Origin: Paractinoplanes toevensis | GTDB taxonomy: Bacteria > Actinomycetota > Actinomycetes > Mycobacteriales > Micromonosporaceae | Reading direction: 5' to 3' | Assembly (NCBI RefSeq): GCF_018332695.1 | Contig: NZ_BOQN01000107.1 | Span: forward strand, 58,841-122,840 | DNA: 64,000 nt | Shown here: positions 1-8,667 of the stretch, piece by piece | Position numbering within the stretch: position 1 is the stretch's first letter | Layout of the letters: every line of letters begins with the position of its first letter | Notes under the pieces: generated by a model | The model's input: the letters and a program-made list of their open reading frames with translations, nothing else | What the model was told of the DNA's origin: nothing | Databases searched by the model: none | Made by a program: the position numbers and the translations under genes

Positions 1-1764
1 CGCCTTGGCCCGGGCCGGGGTGAGCCGGCCGTGCTCGAGATACCAGCCCTTGTTCGCCTCGATGACCGTCAGGGCGTACAGGTCGCACATCTTTTCCAAC
101 CGGGGCTCGGTGGCGTGCGCGACGAAGGCCTCCAGCACCACCCGGTCGACGTGCGCCTTCGCCACCGACAGGACGTGGTCCTGGACGTCGTTGAAGATGT
201 CGAACTGCCGGTCCCGCTTCTGCGCGGCACCCCGGCGCAGCCGCCGGATCACCCCGTCGAGCTGGTGCTTCTCCCGGTCCTCGAACATGCGCAGGTGCCA
301 GCCGCGGTCGGTGAGCGCGACCTCCTCGTCCCGGCCCGGCACCGCGTCGACGAGCCGCTGGATCAGCGACCGCGCCGCCGTGCGCTCCAGGACCATCTCG
401 CGCACCTGCTCGGCGACGAACGCGGCCCGCCCCCACCCGTCGAGCGAGCCGAACGCGTCCCGGTAACCGGTGAGCAGCCCCTTCGCGACCAGCTGGAGCA
501 GGACGGTGTTGTCACCCTCGAACGTGGTGAACACGTCGGTGTCGGCCTTGAGCCCGGGCAGCCGGTTCTCGGCGAGGTAGCCGGCCCCGCCGCAGGCTTC
601 CCGGCACACCTGGATCGTGTGGGTGGCGTGCCAGGTCTGCACGGCCTTCAGTCCGGCCGCCCGCGACTCCAGCTCGCGCTGCCGGTGCTCGTCGACCGCC
701 CCGTCCGCCGTCTGCACCTCGTGCAGCGCGATCACCAGCTCCTCCTGGGCGAACGTCAGCGCGTAGGTGTGCGCCAGCGCCACGAGGAGTTTCCGCTGGT
801 GGACCAGGTAGTCGTTGACGACGATCTCGCGCTGCTCCCCCGGCGCGCCGAACTGGCGGCGGGTCTCGCCGTACCGCACGGCGATGGTCAGCGCGCTCTT
901 GGTCGCCGAGGAGGACGAGCCGCCGACGACCACGCGCCCGCGCACGAGCGTGCCCAGCATCGTGAAGAACCGCCGCGTGTCGTTCTCGATCGAGCTCGTG
1001 TAGGCGCCGTCGGACGAGACCTGCCCGTAGCGGTCCAGCAGCGCGTCGCGCGGCACGGTGACGTGGTCGAACGAGATCCGGCCGTTGTCGACGCCGAGCA
1101 GGCCGGCCTTGTGGCCGTCGTCGCCGATCGTCACGCCCGGCAGCGGGTTGCCGTCCTCGTCGCGGATCGGCACCAGCCAGGCGTGCACGCCGTAGCTCTT
1201 GCCGCCGGTGATCAGCTGGGCGAAGACCACGGCCATCCGACCGTCCTTCGCCGCGTTGCCGATGTAGTCCTTGCGGGCCGCCTCGTGCGGCGTGTGCAGG
1301 TCGAACGTCTCGGTGGCCGGGTCGTAGGTGCACAGTGTGCGCAGCTGCTGGACGTCCGAGCCGTGCCCGGTCTCGGTCATCGCGAAGCAGCCCATCAGCC
1401 TCGCGGTGATGATGTCCGGCAGGTATGCCGCGTGCTGCCGCTCGTTGCCCAGCGCCACCACCGCCCCGCCGAACAGCCCCCACTGCACGCCGGCCTTCAC
1501 CATCAGCGACAGGTCGAGCTGCGCGAGCATCTCGGCCGCGACGACCGAGCCACCGGGGTCGGCGCCGCCGCCGTACTCCTTGGGGAAGCCCGCGGCTACG
1601 CCCGGGTCGACGGGCAGCTCGGTGATCAGCCGGGAGATGCGTTCCCGAGCCTGCTCGATCGTCTCGCCCGGCACGGCGACGAAGTGCGAACCGGCGAGCT
1701 GCTTGCGAGCCTCCTGGCGCACGTGCGCCCAGCGACCGTCGAGTGCCTCTTGAAGACCCGTCAT
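1..1764 (-). CDS. acyl-CoA oxidase/dehydrogenase, 3' end cut by window
   Basis: A flavin-dependent acyl-CoA oxidase-type enzyme, expected to oxidise a fatty acyl-CoA to the 2-enoyl-CoA in the cytoplasm. The frame is open from the ATG at 1764 to the window edge, giving 588 codons without a stop. Visible family marks are the FAMTETGHGS stretch (around residue 130), the EACGGAGYL segment and the TTFEGDNTVLL segment typical of the ACOX C-terminal half. Full-length relatives have roughly 600-650 residues, so little is missing. No Shine-Dalgarno site precedes the ATG. A -10-like TATAAC (1790 to 1785, minus strand) would put the transcript start very near the start codon, so a leaderless mRNA is possible. 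It is divergent from a TetR gene and abuts a palindrome. Confidence 0.9.
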   Translation of the reverse strand, partial: MTGLQEALDGRWAHVRQEARKQLAGSHFVAVPGETIEQARERISRLITELPVDPGVAAGFPKEYGGGADPGGSVVAAEMLAQLDLSLMVKAGVQWGLFGGAVVALGNERQHAAYLPDIITARLMGCFAMTETGHGSDVQQLRTLCTYDPATETFDLHTPHEAARKDYIGNAAKDGRMAVVFAQLITGGKSYGVHAWLVPIRDEDGNPLPGVTIGDDGHKAGLLGVDNGRISFDHVTVPRDALLDRYGQVSSDGAYTSSIENDTRRFFTMLGTLVRGRVVVGGSSSSATKSALTIAVRYGETRRQFGAPGEQREIVVNDYLVHQRKLLVALAHTYALTFAQEELVIALHEVQTADGAVDEHRQRELESRAAGLKAVQTWHATHTIQVCREACGGAGYLAENRLPGLKADTDVFTTFEGDNTVLLQLVAKGLLTGYRDAFGSLDGWGRAAFVAEQVREMVLERTAARSLIQRLVDAVPGRDEEVALTDRGWHLRMFEDREKHQLDGVIRRLRRGAAQKRDRQFDIFNDVQDHVLSVAKAHVDRVVLEAFVAHATEPRLEKMCDLYALTVIEANKGWYLEHGRLTPARAKA

Positions 1765-1781
1765 GGGTACGGACTGTACCC
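1765..1781. promoter_or_regulatory. palindromic operator between acyl-CoA oxidase and TetR genes
   Basis: GGGTAC-N5-GTACCC is a perfect inverted repeat directly before the oxidase ATG and about 20 bases before the TetR GTG. Two opposed -10-like hexamers (TATAAC for the oxidase, TATAGG at 1787-1792 for tetR) lie beside it. The position suggests that the TetR protein controls both genes. This is inference from sequence. Confidence 0.5.
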
Positions 1782-1801
1782 AGGGTTATAGGGTTCAGGC
1801 T

Positions 1802-2422
1802 GTGAAACGGGACACGATCGCGGCGCGCCGCGCCGCCGCCACCGACGATCGGCGCAGGCACATCGTCGAGGCCGCGGTCCGAGCAATCGAGGCGTACGGG
1901 ACGGAAGCCGGCCTGAGTGCGATAGCCGACCAGGCCGGCGTTCCCCGCCCGCACGTGTACCGGCACTTCACCGGCAAGGACGACCTCGACCAGGAGGTCG
2001 GCCGGCACGCCGCGCGCGAGCTGAGCACCTGGATCCGGCCGAGCCTGACCGCCCGCGGCACCCCGGCGTCGATCATCCACGGCCTGATCGAGCGGGTCGT
2101 GCAGTGGGCGGTCGACCACCCCAACCTGTACCGCTTCCGGGCCCGGCTGGGCTCCCCCGCCGCGGTCGACGAGCTGGTCGACGCCCTGGCCGCGTACCTG
2201 CGGGCGGCCGGCTACGACACCCGCCCGCCGGCCTACGTGGTGGCCGGCGTGATCGGCCTGGCCGACGCCGGCATCCTCTGGTGGCTCGACCACCCCGACG
2301 AGACCGGCCGCGCCGCACTGACCGACTGGCTGGCCGACCAGGTGTGGCTGGTGCTGGCCGACATGCTGCGCCGCATCGGCCACCCGTTCGACCCGGACGC
2401 GACCCTCAGCCCACGGTCCTGA
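1802..2422 (+). CDS. TetR-family transcriptional regulator
   Basis: A TetR repressor with an N-terminal helix-turn-helix at about residues 15-60; the recognition part reads GVPRPHVYRHFTGKDDL. The C-terminal ligand domain has no recognisable subtype. The GTG at 1802 is chosen because the protein then starts VKRDTIAARR, just ahead of the DNA-binding domain; the in-frame ATG at 1763 would overlap the divergent oxidase. Product is 206 residues, normal for the family. A likely target is the adjacent acyl-CoA oxidase, with an acyl-CoA or fatty acid as a plausible ligand, but the ligand cannot be read from sequence. Confidence 0.85.
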   Translation: MKRDTIAARRAAATDDRRRHIVEAAVRAIEAYGTEAGLSAIADQAGVPRPHVYRHFTGKDDLDQEVGRHAARELSTWIRPSLTARGTPASIIHGLIERVVQWAVDHPNLYRFRARLGSPAAVDELVDALAAYLRAAGYDTRPPAYVVAGVIGLADAGILWWLDHPDETGRAALTDWLADQVWLVLADMLRRIGHPFDPDATLSPRS

Positions 2423-3374
2423 CCACCCGGTAGGTCACCGAGCTGGACCCGACGACCGTGCCGGCCGGGATGCCGTCCCGATCCGCGGTCAGCCGGGTGC
2501 GCTCCCCGATGAACGCACCGGTCACCGGGTCGATGACGATCTCCCGACGCTCCCCGGCCGCCACGATTCCCAGCGCCGTGCCGGTGTGACCGTCCAGCGT
2601 GGTGGTGCGTTCGGTGATGGTCAGCGCCGGCAGTAAGGCGAGGGCGCGGTAGAGGGCGGCCCGCAGGTCGGCCGGGAGAAGTCCGCTGCGCAGGGCGTCG
2701 GCCGCATAGACCAGCACCTCCTGGTCGGGATCCCGGCCGTGCCCGTCGGTCTCCCGGCGCAACTGGTCGAAGAGCCGGCGCGGATCGCGGGTCAGGTCGT
2801 CGACGAACGACGCGGTGGGCTCCTGCCAGTTGCCGGGGCGGTCGCACGAGTCCACGCCGGGCTGCGGGAAGAAGTCGCCGCAGCGACCGCGCCAGGTCTC
2901 CGGTTCCGCTCGCACGTCGTCGGGACCGGGACCGCCGACCAGGTAGGTGCGCTCGCCGGTGTCGGTCCGGCGCTGGACCCACTCGCCGTCCGGGTCGGCC
3001 GGAACCCACGTCTCGAAGCGCATACCGAACCGGTAGGACGACGCCGGGCCGTAGGCCATGCTCAACGAGTGGGTGACGATGTACCGGTACCGGCCGGCCG
3101 GCACCGGAGCGTCCGGGTTCTGGCTCTGCGCATCCGCGGCCAGGCTCAGGGTGTGCGCCACCTCGACCATGGCGCCGGGTGGGTGGTGACGGCGCTGCAC
3201 GACCGCCGCCCCGGCGATGGCGATCAGGACGGCGACGGCCGCCGCGGCGAGCACTCTCCTCGGCGTACGGCTGCGGCTCTTGTGCAAGACGCGCGCCCGG
3301 GCGCGCCGCAGCGAGAGTGCGTCCGGCTCGGCCGGCGGATAGAGCTCCCGCAGGGCTTCGTCGAGGTCGCTCAT
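2406..3374 (-). CDS. CU044_5270-family membrane-anchored protein, sigma-factor partner
   Basis: 322 residues. A charged cytoplasmic N-terminus (about 1-38) is followed by one membrane helix (about 40-60, AAAAVAVLIAIAGAAVV) and a long extracytoplasmic part. Length, layout and the AGRYRYIVTHSLSM region match the CU044_5270 family, which commonly sits next to ECF sigma factors in actinobacteria. The gene overlaps the end of the sigma gene by four bases (ATGA), so the two are translationally coupled. A role as anti-sigma factor or envelope sensor for that sigma factor is inference; I see no zinc-binding anti-sigma motif. Its 3' end overlaps the convergent TetR gene by 17 bases. Confidence 0.75.
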   Translation of the reverse strand: MSDLDEALRELYPPAEPDALSLRRARARVLHKSRSRTPRRVLAAAAVAVLIAIAGAAVVQRRHHPPGAMVEVAHTLSLAADAQSQNPDAPVPAGRYRYIVTHSLSMAYGPASSYRFGMRFETWVPADPDGEWVQRRTDTGERTYLVGGPGPDDVRAEPETWRGRCGDFFPQPGVDSCDRPGNWQEPTASFVDDLTRDPRRLFDQLRRETDGHGRDPDQEVLVYAADALRSGLLPADLRAALYRALALLPALTITERTTTLDGHTGTALGIVAAGERREIVIDPVTGAFIGERTRLTADRDGIPAGTVVGSSSVTYRVVRTVG

Positions 3375-3880
3375 GACTCGCCTTTCACCGCGGGGAGGGT
3401 GGCGCGCAGCGTGCGCCGCACGCGGTGCATCCGGGACCGGACGGTCCCTTCCGGAATGCCGAGGGCGACGGCGATCTCCCGGGACTCGAGCCCGGCGAGG
3501 CTGCTGAGCAGCAGCACCTCGCGATCACCGTCGGAGAGCGCGGCGATGGCCGCGGCGAGCTGCCGGAGATGGGTACGGGCATCAAGGCGTTCGGCGGTAC
3601 GGTCGTGCCCGTCCTCCGCCTCGGCACGTTGCCCGGCCAGCCGTTCGGCCATCCGCGTCTGCTGCGCCTGGGTGCGATGGTGGCGGCGCAGCAGGTTGGT
3701 GGCTATGCCGTAGAGCCAGGCGCGCAGGCTCCCCAACTCGGCCCGATAGTCGGCACGCTGCTGCCAGGCGGCCAGAAAGGTCTCGGCGACCAGGTCCTCG
3801 GCGGCGGTGGCACCGGCCTGGCGGGCGAGATATCGCCACAGCCCCGGTGCGTGCTCGTCGAAGACGGCGGCGAGGTTCAT
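3371..3880 (-). CDS. ECF RNA polymerase sigma factor
   Basis: 169 residues with sigma region 2 (about 1-70, including LVAETFLAAWQQ and RAWLYGIATNLLRRHHR) and region 4 (about 105-160, LSDGDREVLLLSSLAGLESREIA followed by GIPEGTVRSRMHRVRR). It directs RNA polymerase to a small promoter set, probably including its own operon. The ATG at 3880 is preferred over a GTG 78 bases upstream because region 2 begins at once and the longer form would run into the preceding gene. It heads a unit with the coupled CU044_5270-type gene. Confidence 0.88.
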   Translation of the reverse strand: MNLAAVFDEHAPGLWRYLARQAGATAAEDLVAETFLAAWQQRADYRAELGSLRAWLYGIATNLLRRHHRTQAQQTRMAERLAGQRAEAEDGHDRTAERLDARTHLRQLAAAIAALSDGDREVLLLSSLAGLESREIAVALGIPEGTVRSRMHRVRRTLRATLPAVKGES

Positions 3881-3911
3881 ACCGTTACTTGCCAGGAACG
3901 GCTCCCCGCGT

Positions 3912-4379
3912 TCACGCCCTCCGGTCGAGGGCCCGCAGCACTCCGTAGGTGACGGCACCGTAGACCAGGTGTGGCACGAGGTCGCTCAGCCAATCGGTGG
4001 CCGACCAGCCGCGCGGATCGGTCACCCGCAGGGCGGTCATCGACACGTCGGTGGAGGCCATCGCGGTGATGCCGGCCAGCGCACCGCCTACCGGGAGCGG
4101 TGGCCGGAAACCGGCCGCCCGCGCCACCCCGAAGGCGGCGCCGATCCCGACCCCGGTCAGCATGCCGGTGAGGCTGCCCAGCCCGGCGATCCGGTTGTCG
4201 CGGGTCTCCCCCTCGCCCGGGACGGACACCGGCAGCCGGTCCTCGATGGCTTCGACGGTCTGTTCCGGGGTGCTGCTGGTGCCCCGGCCCCGCCACACCA
4301 TGTCCAGATAGGTCGCGGCGTTGAGCGCGGCCGTTCCCGCGGCTCCGGCGGCGGCTCCGGCCAGCATTCCTGTCCTCAT
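3912..4379 (-). CDS. small membrane protein of unknown function
   Basis: 155 residues, rich in glycine and alanine. Hydrophobic segments include the N-terminus (GMLAGAAAGAAGTAALNAA) and a central GMLTGVGIGAAFGVARAAGF, with others towards the C-terminus. The ATG at 4379 gives a natural N-terminal membrane segment; longer in-frame starts add only a charged arginine-rich stretch and invade the PadR promoter. It lies 31 bases upstream of the sigma gene on the same strand and may be the first gene of that unit. I recognise no named domain. It is divergent from the padR gene. Confidence 0.65.
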   Translation of the reverse strand: MRTGMLAGAAAGAAGTAALNAATYLDMVWRGRGTSSTPEQTVEAIEDRLPVSVPGEGETRDNRIAGLGSLTGMLTGVGIGAAFGVARAAGFRPPLPVGGALAGITAMASTDVSMTALRVTDPRGWSATDWLSDLVPHLVYGAVTYGVLRALDRRA

Positions 4380-4423
4380 GCTCTCGGCATGCCCGCCGCG
4401 CCGATCATCAAACAATAGTACGG

Positions 4424-4452
4424 TTGACGGTATATACCGCCGCCTGTAACGT
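4424..4452 (+). promoter_or_regulatory. padR promoter with palindromic operator
   Basis: The 12-base perfect palindrome CGGTATATACCG (4428-4439) overlaps a -35-like TTGACG (4424-4429). About 17 bases on, TAACGT could be the -10, placing transcription start at or next to the padR ATG (leaderless). GTATATAC-type palindromes are usual PadR sites, so autorepression is likely. Confidence 0.5.
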
Positions 4453-4459
4453 CGCACCC

Positions 4460-4786
4460 ATGCAAGAACCCACCTTCCTCATTCTCACCGCGCTGGCGGT
4501 CGAGCCCCGGCACGGATATGGCGTGATCCAGTCCGTCACCGCCCTCTCCGGCGGCGAGGTGAAACTCCGGGCCGGCACCCTCTACGGCGCCCTCGACCGG
4601 CTCACCGAGCGGGGCCTCGTCGAGGTCGACCGGGAAGAGGCGGTCGACGGCCGGCTGCGCCGCTACTACCGGCTCACCGACAGCGGCGCGGGGGCGCTGT
4701 CGGCCGAGGCCGCCCGGCTGCGGCGCAACGCGTCGGCCGCCGAGACGCAGTTACGCCGCCGCCCGTCGTTCGGCGGTGCCGCATGA
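4460..4786 (+). CDS. PadR-family transcriptional regulator
   Basis: 108 residues, a typical short PadR repressor. The winged helix is clear: ALAVEPRHGYGVIQSV, then LRAGTLYGALDRLTERGLVEVD and RRYYRLTDSGAGAL. The ATG at 4460 fits the family N-terminus (MQEPTFLILTALA); an in-frame GTG-led extension lies inside the promoter and is rejected. Its stop overlaps the next gene's start (ATGA), so the pair is co-translated. PadR proteins commonly control a neighbouring membrane-protein gene, and the adjacent gene is the likely target. Confidence 0.9.
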   Translation: MQEPTFLILTALAVEPRHGYGVIQSVTALSGGEVKLRAGTLYGALDRLTERGLVEVDREEAVDGRLRRYYRLTDSGAGALSAEAARLRRNASAAETQLRRRPSFGGAA

Positions 4787-5823
4787 CACTGGAAAATCAG
4801 TACCGCCGCCTGCTACTGGCCTACCCGGGCCGCTACCGCCGGGCGCACGGCGCCGAGATCGTCACCACGCTGCTGGAGATGGCCGGCGACGGCCAGACCC
4901 GGCCCACCCGGTCGGACGCCTGGCATCTGTTCGTCAGCGGTGTGCGCCAGCGTTTCCGGCTGCCCGCGCGGCCCCTCGTCTGGGTCGCCGCGGCGCTGAT
5001 CCTGCTGATCGGCGGGGGTTTCGGGTCGGCCGCCGGCTCGTGGGCGGCCGAGCAGACGTTCGCCGCCCTGCCCGGCGACACGACCCTGATGGCGCTGACC
5101 CACCAGGCGGCCGGCGGCGGCAGCCAGTACGGTTCGGCCCGCTCGTCGTCACCCTGGTGGACCCCGACCGTCACCGGGGTCGTCGACAATCCCGGCTGGG
5201 ACCCCGAGGCCGCCCGGCAGACGCTCGCCGCCGACGGCTGGCGGGTCGGCGCGATCCGCGACCTCGACGGCGCCGCCTACGACACCGACCCGGCGACCGG
5301 CGCCATGGTGGAGGTCCCGATGCGCGGCACCCAGTTCGACACCGTCCGGGACGGCCTGCTGATGCGGGTCACCGGCTACGTCACGGCCGGCCGCGGCACG
5401 ATCTCGGTGATGGTGTCGCCGGCCGACACCGGGGCGATGCGCCCGCTGACGCTCGCCGGCGTGCTTCTCGGGCTGACCGCCGGCTGGCTGCTGGCCGCGG
5501 CCGGGGCCTATCGCCTGCTCGGGCAGCCCGGTCCGGCCCGTCGTCGCGTCGCCGCCGTCCTGGCCGGACTGGCCATCGTCGCGCTCATCGTGCCGGCATT
5601 CGCGTTCTGGGTGAACCTCATGCGGGTTCTGGGGGCGTCCGGCGACGTCGTCCAGACCGTGCACAGTGCGCTCAACCGCTCGCCGTACTGGAGTTACAGC
5701 ACGCCCTGGATGCTGGTGCAACTGACCGTCGGCGGTGCGGTGCTGGCCGGCGTGGCCTGGCTGGTGATGGGCCGGCGCGGCCGGTCAGCCGCGGCGGTGG
5801 ACCAGATTCCCACCACTGGATAA
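4783..5823 (+). CDS. PadR-linked integral membrane protein, function unknown
   Basis: 346 residues. The N-terminal about 60 residues are cytoplasmic and basic (YRRLLLAYPGRYRRAHGAEI), like the prefix domain found in membrane proteins paired with PadR regulators. A membrane helix follows at about 66-90, then a soluble extracytoplasmic region (about 90-215) and three helices near the C-terminus. The four-base overlap with padR implies one transcript and joint control. I see no enzyme motif. A role in envelope stress response or membrane homeostasis is only a guess from the pairing. Confidence 0.7.
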   Translation: MTLENQYRRLLLAYPGRYRRAHGAEIVTTLLEMAGDGQTRPTRSDAWHLFVSGVRQRFRLPARPLVWVAAALILLIGGGFGSAAGSWAAEQTFAALPGDTTLMALTHQAAGGGSQYGSARSSSPWWTPTVTGVVDNPGWDPEAARQTLAADGWRVGAIRDLDGAAYDTDPATGAMVEVPMRGTQFDTVRDGLLMRVTGYVTAGRGTISVMVSPADTGAMRPLTLAGVLLGLTAGWLLAAAGAYRLLGQPGPARRRVAAVLAGLAIVALIVPAFAFWVNLMRVLGASGDVVQTVHSALNRSPYWSYSTPWMLVQLTVGGAVLAGVAWLVMGRRGRSAAAVDQIPTTG

Positions 5824-5834
5824 AGCGGGCCCGG

Positions 5835-8636
5835 TCAACCACTCGCCGGGCGGCTGAGCACCGCGTCGAACAGGCTCCGGAGGACCTCCGGCGCGGTGCC
5901 GCTCAACCGGTCCAGCGGCAGGTCGTCCAGAAATGTCCCGCACAGCGCCGTGGCGATCAGCGACCGCCCCCGGCCCGGGTGGCCGGCTTCATGGAGAACC
6001 TCGGCGACGGCGAACAACGCCTGCGCCTGATAGGCCGGCTTCGCGACGGACAGCGCGAGTTGCTCGGCTCGCTCGTGCTCGCCGGCCCGGGCCAGACCTT
6101 CGGCGAGCCGGCTCCACACGTACGCCTGGTCGTCCGGGTCGCGAATGGTGCGCGCAGCCCGCTCGGCCCGGACGAAGTCGCCCACCTCCACGAAGGTCAC
6201 GGCGAGGCGGACGATCACCCGGCCGAGGTGGGGCGACGTGGTCATGGTGCCGACGATCTCTTCGGCCCGGGCGCCCCGACCCGCCCCGGCGAGGGCCACC
6301 GCCAGTTCGCCGAGCACCGGCAGACCGACGTCGAATGCGCCGAGCACGTGTCCCGGCCGGCTGGTCCGACGGACGAACCGCTCCGCGGCGTCGTGATCAG
6401 CGGCCTCGACCAGGGCCACCGCGATGCCGCCCATCGCTCTTTCCCGGTGTTTCTGGTGGGGGATCACCCGCATCAGCCGTTCGGCGCCCACTCTGTCGCC
6501 GATACGCGCGAGCGCCTGCGCCAGCACGACCAGCGCTGCCGCCCGGCCATCCAGGTCGCCGATGGTCCGGCCAGGGTTTCCGCCTGGTCCGCCACCCGGC
6601 GAGCCCGGTCCTGGTCACCCGAGCGGGCAACGGCGACCGCGAAACGGGCGAGAACCTGCGCCCGGCCCGACCGGTCCCGGACGGCGTCCGCGATCTGGCC
6701 GGCGCGGTCGAAGTCGCCGGCCCGGATCAGGGCCTCGGCGAGCCGCCGCAGCGCATACGAGTGGGAGTCCCGGTCGAGCAGTTCGGCCAGCCGCTCGGCC
6801 CGGTCGATCTCGCCCGCCTCGACCAGGGCCTGGGTGAGATCGTTCAGTACCGACATGTCGACCTGCCGGTCACCGAGGCCTTCGGCCAGCCGCTGCGCCC
6901 GGTCGTGATCGCCGGCCCGGGCCAGAACCACGGCGAGCGACAGCAACACCCGGCCTTCGTGGTAGGGATCGGCGATGGTGCGGGCCAGACGTTCGGCGCG
7001 GTCCCCCGCACCGGCGTGCGCGACAACCACCCCGATATCGCCCAGGATCTGCGCTCGCTCCAGCGGTCGGGTGCCCGCGTCGGCGAGGTGCTCGGCCCGG
7101 TCGTGTCGCCGGACGCGGCGAGGGCGATCGCGAGCCCGCGGAGAACGCGGCTCGCCGGATACGACTCGGCGGTGGCGCGAGCCAGCTGCTCGGCCTCGGC
7201 CGCCAGCCGGCGAGCCTCCTCCACCGCACCGGACCGGACCAGGGCAAGCGCGACGCGGCTCAGCGCCTCGGCCCGGTCGGCGAAGTAGGAGAGGGCGCGG
7301 GCGAACCGTTCGGCGCGGGCGTAGTCACCGGCGTCCGTGCAGACCTCGGCAGCACGCCAGAGCGCCGTTGCCCGGAAGCGGTTGTCGGTCAGCCCGGCCG
7401 GGCCGGACCGGCCGGGGATCTGCCGGGCCCACTGCTCAGCCTCGTCGGCGAGCGCTCGGGCCCGGTCGCCCGCCCCGGCCCGGGCGAGAGCTTCCGCCAC
7501 CTCCAGCTGCGACCTGGTCCGGCTCTGCTGGTCGGCGATGGCGGCCACGAGCCGGTGTGCGTCGTCGGCCAGCCGCTGAGCCCGGCCGCGGTCACCGAGG
7601 CCGGCGGACACCCCCGCCAGTTGGCTCAGCGCCACGACGTGCAGGTAGGGGTCGGTGATGAACGATCTCCTCGGCGCGGTCGCCGTCACCGGCGGCCGCC
7701 AGCGCGCTGGCAACCCCGCCGAGCGCCTTGGTCTGCTGGTAGGAACCGCTGATGGAGCGAGCGAGCCGTTCGGCCCGATCCGGGTGATCGTCCGCGAGAG
7801 CCTCCACCAGGTCGGTCAGCACGCCCGTACGATCACTCAGGTCGACCACCCGGTAGGCGAACTCCTCGGCGCCGTCGTGATCACCCGCGCCGGCGAGGGC
7901 GACCGCCAGGCCGCAGAGCATCTTCTGCCGATCGTGCGGCTCGATATCGAGGTGGACGATCCGGGCGGCATGCACCGCCGCCAGCCGCCGGGCCCGGTCG
8001 TGGTGCCCGAGCCGGGCGAACTCCGCGGTGAGGGCGGCCGGCACCGCCGCGTCGTCCCCCACGTCGATGACCGCACCGGCGACCTGTTCGGCGTCCGCCG
8101 CCAGCACGCGAGCCCGATCGTCGTCGCCGGCCTCGGCGAGAACCACGGCGAGCCGGATCAGGGCCGGCGCCCGGGCCTCCGGTTCGGTGATGGCCCGGGC
8201 AAGCTGCTCGGCCCGGTCGGCCTGGCCGAGCCGGGCCCAGACCGCGGGCAGATCGGCTGGGATCTCGCTGTTCCGGCTGGCCAGGAGGCCGCGGTGGAAC
8301 GCCAGCCGCGCCGGCGCCGCGAGGTCGGGTCCGGCCGAGGCCAGGATCGTGTTCTGCGCCTTGGTGATCTCCACCAGGGCGGCGGTGTCCCCGCCCGACA
8401 GGTCGAGCATCCGGTCGTGCCGGCCCAGGTCGGTCACGAGGTCGACCGCTCGCCCACTCGTGCAGCCGCTCGCGGTAGCGGCCCAGCTGCGCGGGCCCGT
8501 ACGCGCGCGCGGACGACTGCTGGATCTCTTCGTGGCCGAGCACGTAGACGGCCGGATGGGCACCCACCGCCCAGCGGTCGCGGCGCTCCCCCGCCGTCGT
8601 CACTTCCACAGTCGACAGCTTCTCACCGGAACGCAA
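5835..8636 (-). pseudogene. decayed TPR-repeat protein, C-terminal remnant of an NTPase/TPR-type protein
   Basis: Five minus-strand segments in different frames join into one repeat protein of over 900 residues. Frame breaks lie near 8450, 7660, 7103 and 6567. Each segment carries the same roughly 35-residue helical unit (pattern A-G-D-x-x-R-A-E-x-L-A-R-x-I-x-D-P), and each joins the next in mid-repeat; at 7103 and 6567 a single lost base restores the expected residues. The start (TTG at 8636) has no upstream domain, and the leading segment (VYVLGHEEIQ, RYRERLHEWA) resembles the linker that follows the NTPase domain in large actinobacterial NTPase/TPR proteins. The N-terminal effector and ATPase parts therefore appear lost. 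The 5' end abuts the terminator of the upstream aldehyde dehydrogenase. Sequencing error could explain single-base losses, but four in one gene argues for decay. Confidence 0.75.
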
Positions 8637-8637
8637 C

Positions 8638-8661
8638 GAAGCCGCCCCGGAGGGCGGCTTC
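8638..8661 (-). terminator. hairpin terminator of the aldehyde dehydrogenase gene
   Basis: Perfect 10-base stem GAAGCCGCCC / GGGCGGCTTC with loop CGGA, seven bases after the aldehyde dehydrogenase stop codon. No T-run follows, as is usual in high-GC actinobacteria. Confidence 0.75.
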
Positions 8662-8667
8662 CCGGAC

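Noticed and set aside
31..1791. Long plus-strand open frame opposite the acyl-CoA oxidase
   Set aside because: It is the antisense shadow of a clear enzyme gene, has low-complexity arginine/valine/proline composition and no family motif.
4776..6908. 710-codon plus-strand frame
   Set aside because: It starts within padR and runs in a shifted frame through the membrane-protein gene and antisense to the TPR remnant; no coherent domain is seen.
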